Notes under the pieces: model-generated
Seen by the model: the letters and a program-made list of their open reading frames with translations, nothing else
The model's database searches: none
Told to the model about the DNA's origin: nothing
Program-made: the position numbers and the translations under genes
Assembly: GCA_913062655.1 (NCBI GenBank)
Contig: CAJXXO010000190.1
Span: 1 to 5,515, forward strand
Length of the DNA stretch: 5,515 bases
Direction of reading: 5' to 3'
Source: an uncultured Bacteroidota bacterium
GTDB lineage: Bacteria > Bacteroidota > Bacteroidia > Chitinophagales > S012-47
Shown here: in pieces, positions 1-5,515 of the stretch
How the letters are laid out: every line of letters starts with the position of its first letter
Numbering within the stretch: the stretch's first letter is position 1

Positions 1-325
1 GTGCCAGCAGGGACTTCAAATAGGCGGGCCGGCCGAGGGGTTGGAATACGGCAATTTGCACCTGCTCTTTTTTGGCTGTGGCCATCTCCTGCTCGCTGAT
101 GGGTTGTATAGAAACCAAAAGATCGCTTTCCTGTATGATGGAAGAGCGATCTTTTACGGTAGCACCGGCCGCTTCGTAGTCCGCATCGGCAGCGAAGGCG
201 GCTTCTCCGGCTCCCTGCTCTACATATATGCTGTCCGGTTGAAGGCCCATCAAGCTTTTTACCGCTTCCGGCAGGGCAATGACCCGCTGCTCCGGTGCCG
301 ATTCTTTCAGTATGCCTATGATCAT
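1..325 (-). CDS. pntA: NAD(P) transhydrogenase alpha subunit, N-terminal part (partial, runs off left edge)
   Basis: This minus-strand frame starts at ATG 325-323 and stays open to the window edge (108 full codons). The protein begins MIIGILKES and continues with EQRVIALPEAV, then VEQGAGEAAF and DYEAAGATV. These are the hallmarks of the alanine dehydrogenase/PNT N-terminal domain: the start strand, the E-x-R-V-A-x-x-P segment and the GAG-x-x-A-x-F-x-D-x-x-Y-x-x-AGA segment. The later stretch (SDLLVSIQPISEQEM, then VAVFQPLGRP-like) fits transhydrogenase alpha better than alanine dehydrogenase. In the family this subunit binds NAD(H) and transfers hydride to NADP+, coupled to proton entry through membrane subunits, thereby supplying NADPH. 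Subunits PntAb/PntB would be expected further left, out of view. The start has no Shine-Dalgarno; a one-mismatch -7 element (TATCATTG on the minus strand, 354-347) lies just upstream but has no good -33 partner. Alanine dehydrogenase is the main alternative. Confidence 0.85.
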   Translation of the reverse strand, partial: MIIGILKESAPEQRVIALPEAVKSLMGLQPDSIYVEQGAGEAAFAADADYEAAGATVKDRSSIIQESDLLVSIQPISEQEMATAKKEQVQIAVFQPLGRPAYLKSLLA

Positions 326-368
326 GAATAATAGGTTGAGTTGCTACAATGATACAGGATAACCAAGG

Positions 369-398
369 TTGTATGGATGAATAAAATTAACATATTTG
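369..398 (+). promoter_or_regulatory. candidate upstream Bacteroidota-type promoter for the M90 peptidase gene
   Basis: TTG at 369-371 is followed after 19 nt by CATATTTG (391-398), which matches five of the six fixed positions of the Bacteroidota -7 element TAnnTTTG at normal spacing. It would give a leader of about 60 nt before ATG 464. It may act in tandem with, or instead of, the element at 439-446. This is consensus matching only. Confidence 0.3.
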
Positions 399-416
399 AG
401 CCATTCACCTGCACCC

Positions 417-446
417 TTTCGTTTGGGGCGGCACTTGGTATCTTTG
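417..446 (+). promoter_or_regulatory. candidate proximal Bacteroidota-type promoter for the M90 peptidase gene
   Basis: TATCTTTG at 439-446 is a perfect match to the Bacteroidota sigma-ABfr -7 consensus TAnnTTTG. An imperfect -33 element (TTTC, 417-420) lies 18 nt upstream. Transcription would begin near 450-453, leaving a leader of only about 11-14 nt before ATG 464. Support is a consensus match plus position; the weak -33 box lowers confidence. Confidence 0.45.
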
Positions 447-463
447 CCCTATAAGCACACATT

Positions 464-1120
464 ATGATTCATGCTTTGCTGGAGCAATATTTTCCCTGGT
501 ACAATACCTTATCCGCTGAGCGTCAAGTCGCTTTTCAGCAACGCGTACAATTATTGATTAAGGGCCGGCAGTTTAAGGGCCGGGGTGGGTTTGTGGTCAC
601 CAATGCCCACAAAGTGTTGATTGGTGCCGCTGCCGCCTGGGTGACAAGGGGCGTGGATAAGTTTTATTACCCACATTTCAACCTTATTACCGTGTATCCG
701 GAGGCCTATTTCAAATTGATCGCCAAGCGCTACCATAGCGACCGGGTGCAACTGCCGGGCGCAGCAGTGGTATCGTGGCACAACCTGGAGGAAGAGTACA
801 CGACCCAGCCCATGCCGTTTCAGACCCTGTTTCATGAATTTGCCCATGCGGTTTATTTTGAGAATGTGCACGAATCAGAGGGCTATGCCGATATAGACAA
901 TGCCGTGCTGGCGCAACTGCAGCAAGATTATGCCAAGAGGGTAGTGGCGCGATTACCCGATGCGGCAGCGCCATTGGTGACAGCTACGCACCACCTGCCC
1001 CAGCAATTCTTTGCCGGTGCGAGTGAATGGTTTTTTACGCATCCCGTTTCGCAAGAAGAGGAAGCCTCATCGCTGTACACATGGTTGCAACATGTTTATC
1101 AGTGGCCCACTGCCGGATAA
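464..1120 (+). CDS. M90 family zinc-dependent peptidase (MtfA-like)
   Basis: A 218-residue soluble protein with no signal peptide or membrane segment. The zinc site is visible as HEFAH at residues 124-128 (two His ligands and catalytic Glu125) inside LFHEFAHAVYFEN. A second family block near residues 182-212 reads FFAGASEWFF, then a run ending LYTWLQHVY; Glu188 there is the likely third zinc ligand. The N-terminal pattern FPWYNTLS...F..RV..LI...F and the later ITVYPEAYF are also typical of M90. The best-known member, E. coli MtfA (about 265 residues), is a peptidase that binds the glucose repressor Mlc; this protein is shorter, and no Mlc partner is in view, so I do not transfer the gene name or that role. 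ATG 464 is the first start after an in-frame stop at 452-454 and has no Shine-Dalgarno. It is divergent from pntA. Substrate is unknown; the family call is confident. Confidence 0.88.
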   Translation: MIHALLEQYFPWYNTLSAERQVAFQQRVQLLIKGRQFKGRGGFVVTNAHKVLIGAAAAWVTRGVDKFYYPHFNLITVYPEAYFKLIAKRYHSDRVQLPGAAVVSWHNLEEEYTTQPMPFQTLFHEFAHAVYFENVHESEGYADIDNAVLAQLQQDYAKRVVARLPDAAAPLVTATHHLPQQFFAGASEWFFTHPVSQEEEASSLYTWLQHVYQWPTAG

Positions 1121-1144
1121 GGAATAAAAGTCATCGTTTGGTAG

Positions 1145-1173
1145 TTGGAAAAATTTCATCTTTATTACCTATC
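1145..1173 (+). promoter_or_regulatory. possible promoter for the universal stress protein gene
   Basis: In the 87-nt gap before ATG 1208, TTG (1145-1147) is followed after 18 nt by TACCTATC (1166-1173), a partial match to TAnnTTTG. The gap is A/T-rich and shows no terminator hairpin, so read-through from the peptidase gene is also possible. Weak evidence. Confidence 0.22.
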
Positions 1174-1207
1174 GAAACGCATCATTTAGACTCAACACAA
1201 GACCAAT

Positions 1208-2062
1208 ATGAGAACAATTGTAATCCCAACCGACTTTTCAGACACTGCCGATAATGCAGCTCAATTTGGTGTAGCATTAGCGCAGAAACTGGGCGCTAAT
1301 GTGACTTTTTTCCATGCCTACAACTTCCCCAATGCTGATCCTTTCAAACCGGTATTCAGCAGCAGTGGCAGTGCTATTGAGCCACAGGAGTTGGCTAATG
1401 AGTACAAGACGGCTATAGAAGCACAATTGCAGGACATGTGCCGGCAGTATGCAGAGCGTACCGGTGGTGATATTGAGTTTGATAGTTTCTCAGCATCCGG
1501 TATGACGGTAGATCGTGTGGTTGACACGATGGAACTGGTAGAGGGATCTTTTGTCGTGATGGGTACAAAGGGCTATTCCGATCGGAAAGAGATATTGTTG
1601 GGTAGCAATGCCGCACGCATGGTGGAGCACTCTCCTGTACCGGTGATGGTGATTCCAAAGGATGCCACCTATAAACCATTGGATAGTATGTTGTTTGCGT
1701 CCAGTCTGTTGGAAAAAGATATGGATCCACTCGAGTTATTGATCCCTATTGCTGAGGCTTACAAAGCGCAACTCCATCTCATACACCTGGATGAAGAAGC
1801 GGATACAGAGGATGAGAAGGATGCTATGGAAGGCTACAAGGAAATTGTGCACGACCGGATCAGTTACGCTCGGTTGCACTTCCACCTGATGAAGGAAAGT
1901 GATGTGATTGAAGGCATCAATCAGGCTGCGGAAAAACAGGAAGCGAAGTTGATCGTAATGAATACGCTGCGTAAACAAGGTGTAGCGGGCTGGTTCAAGC
2001 GCAGCTTGTCCAAAGAGATGGTCTTTCACACCCACTTGCCATTGCTCGTTTTCCAGAGTTAA
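1208..2062 (+). CDS. tandem universal stress protein (two UspA domains)
   Basis: A 284-residue cytosolic protein made of two Usp domains. Domain 1 (residues about 1-150) opens with the classic strand and turn MRTIVIPTDFSDTADNA and ends with VVMGTKG...LLGSNAARMVEHSPVPVMVIP. The ATP-binding pattern G-2x-G-9x-G-S is complete (Gly119, Gly122, Gly132, Ser133), so this half should bind nucleotide. Domain 2 (about 157-282) keeps the fold, ending LIVMNTLRKQG...LSKEMVFHTHLPLLVF, but has lost the glycines of the ATP loop; it probably has a structural or dimerising role. Tandem Usp proteins of this size are common in Bacteroidota and are generally linked to stress and starvation survival; the specific role here is unknown. 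The start has no Shine-Dalgarno. Only 3 nt separate its stop from the next ATG, so it is very likely co-transcribed with the barrel gene downstream. Confidence 0.92.
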   Translation: MRTIVIPTDFSDTADNAAQFGVALAQKLGANVTFFHAYNFPNADPFKPVFSSSGSAIEPQELANEYKTAIEAQLQDMCRQYAERTGGDIEFDSFSASGMTVDRVVDTMELVEGSFVVMGTKGYSDRKEILLGSNAARMVEHSPVPVMVIPKDATYKPLDSMLFASSLLEKDMDPLELLIPIAEAYKAQLHLIHLDEEADTEDEKDAMEGYKEIVHDRISYARLHFHLMKESDVIEGINQAAEKQEAKLIVMNTLRKQGVAGWFKRSLSKEMVFHTHLPLLVFQS

Positions 2063-2065
2063 TCT

Positions 2066-3175
2066 ATGCGTCAATCCCCACGTTGGCTCTTCCTTTTGGG
2101 CCTGTTAGGGCTATGGTCATCGATATCGGCACAGGCCCCGGCTGATTCAGCAGATCGCAAGGGTGACTGGGCACTGCTGGTGGTGCCCCTGGTATTTTAT
2201 ACCCCGGCTACCGATTGGGCGTTCGGTCCGGCTGCCTTTCTTCGCTATGAAACGGATGACGATTGCCTGGGCTGTAATGCCTCCTTTACCCGGTTGTATG
2301 GCTACTATACCTTGGCTCGACAATGGTTTGTGCGTCTCGATGGAGAGACCTGGTGGCATCAAAATGACTATAAACTGCGCCATGACTTCAGCTATGCCAT
2401 CACCCCCTTTAATTTTTATGGCATCGGCAATACCAGTCCTAACCGTGCTAAAGAAGCCTTTTCTCAAGATCGTATACTGGTGAGGCTGGAGGGGTCGAGA
2501 CGACTGGTAGCCAATCGGCCACTCTATGGTGGCGTGATATTCAATTGGCAAAACTGGCGGAATGTAACAGTCGATCCCGATGGGCTGTTGGCTAATACGA
2601 ACATCACCGGACAGCGTGGCGGCCATGTTGTAGGTATGGGTATGTTGTTAAATTATGACACACGCGACAACGTCTACTTTCCTCGCCAGGGCTTCTACAC
2701 CGATTGGTTTTTTACCCGCTACAGCAAAGGACTCGGTAGTGATTTTGGCTTTTCCCAATTTCGGATAGATGCGCGCTATTTTGTGCCGGTAGGCGATGAG
2801 GCTACCCTGGCCTGGCAAGGGTTTACCCAGTGGAGTAGTGGTGAGGTACCCTTCCAGATGCTGTCGGTGATGGGTAGTGAAAATTGGTTTCGTGGTATTG
2901 TGAGGGGGCGTTACCTGGACAACAATAGCCTTACCACCCAATTGGAGTACCGGCAACCGTTGTTTTGGCGGCTGGGTATGAGTGCCTTTGTCGCCACCGG
3001 CCGGGTAGGGCAGCGGGTAGGTGAGCTGGTAGATGTCACCGGTTTTCGGTGGGCGTATGGCTTAGGCGGTCGATTTACCTTCGATGAGAAGGAGCATATC
3101 AATGCCCGGTTTGATGTGGCCTACAGCGATGTGGATGGGTGGAACTACTATTTCACCATTCGCGAAGCTTTTTGA
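2066..3175 (+). CDS. Omp85/BamA-superfamily outer-membrane beta-barrel, POTRA-less
   Basis: A 369-residue exported protein. Residues 1-24 form a signal peptide (positive start, hydrophobic LFLLGLLGLW core, cleavage after AQA). The mature part alternates aromatic and polar residues, as in beta-barrels. Family marks are LLNYDTRDNVYFPRQGFY (194-211), the conserved Y-D-T-R-D-N-x-x-x-P-x-x-G segment of the surface antigen/D15 domain, and WFRGIVRGRYLDN (274-286), which matches the BamA loop-6 VRGF/Y region (here Phe275-Arg276-Gly277) followed by GRY-x-D. The last residue is Phe (YYFTIREAF), a typical outer-membrane insertion signal. Length leaves about 345 residues, enough for a compact barrel but no POTRA domains, so it is unlikely to be the essential BamA. 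Such barrels are often annotated only as BamA/TamA family; cargo is unknown. A Cys67-Leu-Gly-Cys70 pair follows an acidic run in an early loop. It lies 3 nt after the Usp gene. Confidence 0.87.
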   Translation: MRQSPRWLFLLGLLGLWSSISAQAPADSADRKGDWALLVVPLVFYTPATDWAFGPAAFLRYETDDDCLGCNASFTRLYGYYTLARQWFVRLDGETWWHQNDYKLRHDFSYAITPFNFYGIGNTSPNRAKEAFSQDRILVRLEGSRRLVANRPLYGGVIFNWQNWRNVTVDPDGLLANTNITGQRGGHVVGMGMLLNYDTRDNVYFPRQGFYTDWFFTRYSKGLGSDFGFSQFRIDARYFVPVGDEATLAWQGFTQWSSGEVPFQMLSVMGSENWFRGIVRGRYLDNNSLTTQLEYRQPLFWRLGMSAFVATGRVGQRVGELVDVTGFRWAYGLGGRFTFDEKEHINARFDVAYSDVDGWNYYFTIREAF

Positions 3176-3185
3176 TTCATTGACC

Positions 3186-3212
3186 GCCCAATTCGGGCTA
3201 TTTATCGTAGCC
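3186..3212 (+). other. overlapping small inverted repeats after the barrel gene
   Basis: Ten nt after the barrel stop, GCCC (3186-3189) can pair with GGGC (3195-3198), and the overlapping GGCTA (3196-3200) can pair with TAGCC (3208-3212) across a 7-nt loop. The two stems share bases and exclude each other. Neither is followed by a T-run, so an intrinsic terminator is doubtful. They may weaken read-through into the receiver gene, or mean nothing. Confidence 0.25.
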
Positions 3213-3258
3213 GGACGTGCAATGGCAGAATAGACGTACCCTTCGGATAGGCTGCGCG

Positions 3259-3266
3259 TACTTTTG
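3259..3266 (+). promoter_or_regulatory. candidate -7 element for the receiver-kinase-receiver operon
   Basis: TACTTTTG is a perfect match to the Bacteroidota -7 consensus TAnnTTTG. No good TTTG lies at the -33 distance, so an activator may be needed or the match may be chance. Transcription would start near 3270-3273, placing ATG 3306 about 35 nt into the message. This favours 3306 over the upstream in-frame TTG 3264 and ATG 3270 as the translation start. Confidence 0.4.
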
Positions 3267-3305
3267 ACCATGCGTAATTATTCTGACAAACTAAATACCC
3301 CAAGT

Positions 3306-3716
3306 ATGAACTTCTCAGCAAACCGGAAGGCCTTGCGCTTTCTATTGGTCGATGATGACCAAATGCAACATCTCATTTCTGAACGTTTATTCACCCAATG
3401 CCATGCCGCCATTGAACTGACCTGTGCCACCTCTGTAGACGAGGCATTGGAACAGCTCAAGGTAGAGACCTTTGACCTGGTAATCACCGACCTGAATATG
3501 CCGGAGAAGACAGGATGGGACTTGCTACAGCAATTGCAGCAGCAAAACGCCAATATTCCCGTAATCGTTGTATCTTCAAGCCTGGACGAACGCGACACGC
3601 AGCGAAGTACCCGTTATGACAGCGTGTTGTCGTATATTCCCAAGCCACTGGACCTTCCCCGAGTTTCTAACGTCCTCCAGCAGCTCCAAGCTTCAACTAC
3701 TTTGTATGCGGCATAA
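3306..3716 (+). CDS. single-domain (CheY-like) response regulator
   Basis: A 136-residue protein that is just a receiver domain, with no output domain. Residues 11-18 (RFLLVDDD) hold the Mg2+-binding acidic pocket, Asp62 in VITDLNMP is the phosphoacceptor, Ser90 (VIVVSSS) is the switch Thr/Ser position, and Lys113 in YIPKPL is the invariant lysine. All key residues are present, so it should be phosphorylated. A Gln-rich alpha-3 (LLQQLQQQN, 73-81) is a minor oddity. The frame stays open upstream to ATG 3270 and TTG 3264; I chose ATG 3306 because the extra stretch reads like an A/T-rich leader, the receiver fold starts soon after 3306, and a candidate promoter overlaps the earlier starts. It ends 9 nt before the kinase gene, so it is probably co-transcribed and a partner of that kinase, by direct phosphorylation or as a relay or phosphate sink. 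The family call is firm; the start is less so. Confidence 0.88.
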   Translation: MNFSANRKALRFLLVDDDQMQHLISERLFTQCHAAIELTCATSVDEALEQLKVETFDLVITDLNMPEKTGWDLLQQLQQQNANIPVIVVSSSLDERDTQRSTRYDSVLSYIPKPLDLPRVSNVLQQLQASTTLYAA

Positions 3717-3725
3717 AATGGCTAG

Positions 3726-5219
3726 ATGGACGAACTGCTATCTTCATTGGACAACACCCTCTTTGGGTTTTGGGATTGGCACATAAATGACGACTATGAA
3801 TACTTGAGCCCTGGCTTCAAGCAGATGTTAGGGTATGATGACCATGAAATGGAAAACCATCCTTCTTCATGGCAGCGTTGTATTCATGCGGCCGATCTTG
3901 CGGTGATGTTTTCTGATTTCGAGCAGCATGTGGCAAGTAAGGGCCAGCGTCCATTTCAGCGAGCAGCCACCTTCCGCCATAAGGACGGCCATGATCTCCT
4001 TATACTCTGCTCCGGACAGGTAGTCGAATGGAATGCAGACGGCTCACCTGCCCGCGCTATGGGTACACATGTAGACCTCACCACCCTCTCTATCCAGCAG
4101 CAATTGGCTGCACAGCAGGAGATGTTTTATCAGTTGCTATTTGACACGACCACCGATGCAGTTATGCTATTTGAAGTTATTGATCGGGATCGAATGGATT
4201 ACCGGCTTATTCGATACAACCCGGCTGCACTATCCTTCTGGGGTGGGGAGGATAAGGACATGCAATCCTTTGATTTTTCCAGGCATTTATTGGTTGATGA
4301 CCTTCAGCAATCCGTGAAGGCATGGCGCCAGGAGTTAGAAAAACAGGGTTTCTTCCAAACAGAGATAGCTGTAAAGAACCTGAAAGGCACACGGAAGATA
4401 GCGGTGGTTACTGTCAACAGGTTAGAGCTCAATGATCGTAACATCATTCATGTCACGTATCGTGATATCACAAAAGATAGGAAGCGACTGGCGCAAATGG
4501 AGAGAGCACTGGAAAAAGAAAAGGTACTCAACAATCTTCGCAAATCATTTGTGAGCACGGCCTCCCACCAGTTTCGTACGCCTCTGGCTGTTATTCAATC
4601 CAATGTCGATTTGGTAGAACGCTATTTGCCAGCGGAGACACCAGAACCGCTGCAACAGGCCTTAGCCAGAGTGACCAAAGAGGTAGAGCATATGACCACC
4701 CTAATGGATGATGTCGTGCTTCTAGGTCAGATTGAGGCCAATAAAGTGGAGGTTGATCTGCAGTCCTTACAGCCTGCTGCCTACATTGATATGGTCTGTT
4801 CGCACTACTTTTCCGAAGATCAGCACCGGATTCGTAATGCTATCGACCCATTATTAAGGGTACGTGCTGACCCCACCTATTTTGAGCATGTAATTATAAA
4901 TGTGCTCAGTAATGCCTGTAAATACAGTGCCCCTGACACACCAATCATCATTAGTGCATCACAAGACAATAAACAGACCCGCCTTACCATCACGGATCAG
5001 GGTATAGGCATAGCGGCCAGCGATCTACCGCATCTGACAAACTCTTTTTACCGGGGAGAAAATGCGCAAGACTATAAAGGCAGCGGTCTGGGTTTGAATA
5101 TTACCCTCCAACTACTCCAACTGATGGGAGGTGACCTCCAAATTGAATCCACTGAAGGAGAAGGGACCACGGTTACCTTGGCATTGGAAACCCAAAAAAA
5201 TAAGGATGGCAGCAGGTAA
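3726..5219 (+). CDS. soluble PAS-PAS sensor histidine kinase
   Basis: A 497-residue kinase with no signal peptide or transmembrane segment, so it senses something in the cytoplasm. Order: PAS 1 (about 3-120, with FGFWDWHI, LSPGFKQMLGY and a PAC end RHKDG...GTHVDLT), a Gln-rich linker (SIQQQLAAQQE), PAS 2 (about 135-250, ending VTYRDITKDRKR), a short coiled coil (252-272), HisKA (about 273-335) and HATPase_c (about 380-488). The phosphoacceptor is His281 in ASHQFRTPLAVIQS. ATP-site motifs are complete: N box NVLSNACKYS (Asn392/Asn396), G1 DQGIG (Asp424), F box NSFYRG, and G2 GSGLGL (452-457). Gln282 replaces the usual Glu/Asp next to the histidine. Start at ATG 3726, 9 nt after the receiver stop; an ATG at 3718 is in another frame. 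Its 3' end overlaps the next receiver gene by 14 nt, pointing to coupled translation. No heme or flavin signature is obvious, so the signal is unknown. Confidence 0.93.
   Translation: MDELLSSLDNTLFGFWDWHINDDYEYLSPGFKQMLGYDDHEMENHPSSWQRCIHAADLAVMFSDFEQHVASKGQRPFQRAATFRHKDGHDLLILCSGQVVEWNADGSPARAMGTHVDLTTLSIQQQLAAQQEMFYQLLFDTTTDAVMLFEVIDRDRMDYRLIRYNPAALSFWGGEDKDMQSFDFSRHLLVDDLQQSVKAWRQELEKQGFFQTEIAVKNLKGTRKIAVVTVNRLELNDRNIIHVTYRDITKDRKRLAQMERALEKEKVLNNLRKSFVSTASHQFRTPLAVIQSNVDLVERYLPAETPEPLQQALARVTKEVEHMTTLMDDVVLLGQIEANKVEVDLQSLQPAAYIDMVCSHYFSEDQHRIRNAIDPLLRVRADPTYFEHVIINVLSNACKYSAPDTPIIISASQDNKQTRLTITDQGIGIAASDLPHLTNSFYRGENAQDYKGSGLGLNITLQLLQLMGGDLQIESTEGEGTTVTLALETQKNKDGSR
5194..5200 (+). other. 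A7 homopolymer at the kinase/regulator junction
   Basis: Seven adenines lie in codons 490-492 of the kinase, just before the overlapping start of the receiver gene. The receiver is in the +1 frame, and no stop codon intervenes in that frame between the A run and ATG 5206. Removal of one A, or a +1 slip, would join the two reading frames into one hybrid kinase. Whether it does anything in the cell is unknown. Confidence 0.6.
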
Positions 5220-5515
5220 AAAGACCATACTCGTAGTAGATGATGAATTGTCCATACTGGATACATTACAATCCCTATTAGCCCTGGAGGGTTTTGATGT
5301 GCTGCGGGCTACCAATGGCCAGGAAGCAGTAGTGCAAGCCATCGAGCATCCACCGGATATGCTCATATCAGATGTGATGATGCCCCGCATGGACGGATAT
5401 GCACTGGTGCGCACCATCCGCTCAATGCCCCACTTCCAGGATATTCCTATTATCCTGCTTACGGCACTCAACGATCGCAGTGATGTACGTCACGGTATGA
5501 CCAGTGGCGTGAACG
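5206..5515 (+). CDS. response regulator, N-terminal receiver domain (partial, runs off right edge)
   Basis: The first 103 codons encode a receiver domain. Asp12-Asp13 (ILVVDDE) form the acidic pocket, Asp56 in LISDVMMPRMDGY is the phosphoacceptor, and Thr86 (IILLTAL) is the switch residue. The invariant lysine and any output domain lie beyond the window, so this could be a DNA-binding regulator, an enzyme-linked regulator or another single-domain receiver. ATG 5206 lies inside the end of the kinase gene, in the +1 frame relative to it, giving a 14-nt overlap; MAAGKKTILVVDDE is a normal start for a free-standing regulator. There is no spaced Shine-Dalgarno, only an A7 run and TAAGG directly against the start, which suggests translation by re-initiation or coupling after the kinase. 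It is almost certainly a cognate partner of that kinase. Confidence 0.9.
   Translation, partial: MAAGKKTILVVDDELSILDTLQSLLALEGFDVLRATNGQEAVVQAIEHPPDMLISDVMMPRMDGYALVRTIRSMPHFQDIPIILLTALNDRSDVRHGMTSGVN

Noticed and set aside
41..331. Plus-strand open frame of 96 codons at the left edge
   Set aside because: It is antisense to the transhydrogenase alpha frame, which has clear family motifs; the translated plus-strand protein resembles nothing recognisable.
551..974. Two overlapping minus-strand open frames opposite the peptidase gene
   Set aside because: Both are shadows of the M90 gene without recognisable motifs or a supporting promoter.
1027..1254. Plus-strand open frame spanning the gap between the peptidase and Usp genes
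   Set aside because: It overlaps both real genes out of frame, and its product is not protein-like in any recognisable way.
2147..2626. Minus-strand open frame of 159 codons
   Set aside because: It lies wholly inside the barrel gene on the opposite strand, shows no domain or motif, and the sense frame has a signal peptide and Omp85 motifs.
3186..3212. Rho-independent terminator after the barrel gene
   Set aside because: The stems are only 4-5 bp and no T-run follows, so it is listed only as a low-confidence inverted repeat.
3718..3786. ATG at 3718 as the kinase start
   Set aside because: It is in a different frame from the kinase and runs into a short non-homologous peptide; ATG 3726 starts the PAS domain directly.
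5112..5471. Minus-strand open frame over the kinase/regulator junction
   Set aside because: It is antisense to two well-supported signalling genes and has no motif.

Overview
The window looks like a chromosomal stretch from a Bacteroidota bacterium. Three things suggest this: start codons without Shine-Dalgarno sequences, several perfect or near matches to the Bacteroidota -7 promoter element (TAnnTTTG), and the styles of the tandem Usp protein, the POTRA-less Omp85 barrel and the PAS kinase. Genus cannot be judged from sequence alone. I see no mobile element, CRISPR array, tRNA or rRNA gene, and no clear sign of recent transfer.

Layout: (1) Positions 1-325, minus strand, hold the first 108 codons of a proton-translocating NAD(P) transhydrogenase alpha subunit (pntA); the gene runs off the left edge. 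(2) A divergent intergenic region (326-463) carries candidate promoters for the rightward gene. (3) 464-1120 encodes an M90/MtfA-type zinc metallopeptidase with an HEFAH motif. (4) 1208-2062 encodes a tandem universal stress protein, followed after only 3 nt by 2066-3175, an outer-membrane beta-barrel of the Omp85/BamA superfamily without POTRA domains; these two look like one transcription unit. (5) 3176-3305 is a spacer with small competing hairpins and a perfect -7 promoter element. (6) 3306-3716, 3726-5219 and 5206-5515 (cut by the right edge) form a compact signalling operon: a single-domain receiver, a soluble PAS-PAS-HisKA-HATPase histidine kinase, and a second receiver protein that overlaps the kinase by 14 nt.

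How the genes may work together: the clearest unit is the receiver-kinase-receiver cassette, in which one cytosolic kinase probably phosphorylates one or both flanking receivers. The output of the last gene lies beyond the window. The Usp-barrel pair may link a cytoplasmic stress response to an envelope protein, but this is inferred from gene spacing only. Nothing here amounts to a clearly new system. The most checkable oddities are the A7 tract at the kinase/receiver junction, the promoter that decides the receiver start, the His-Gln H-box and the Usp-Omp85 pairing.
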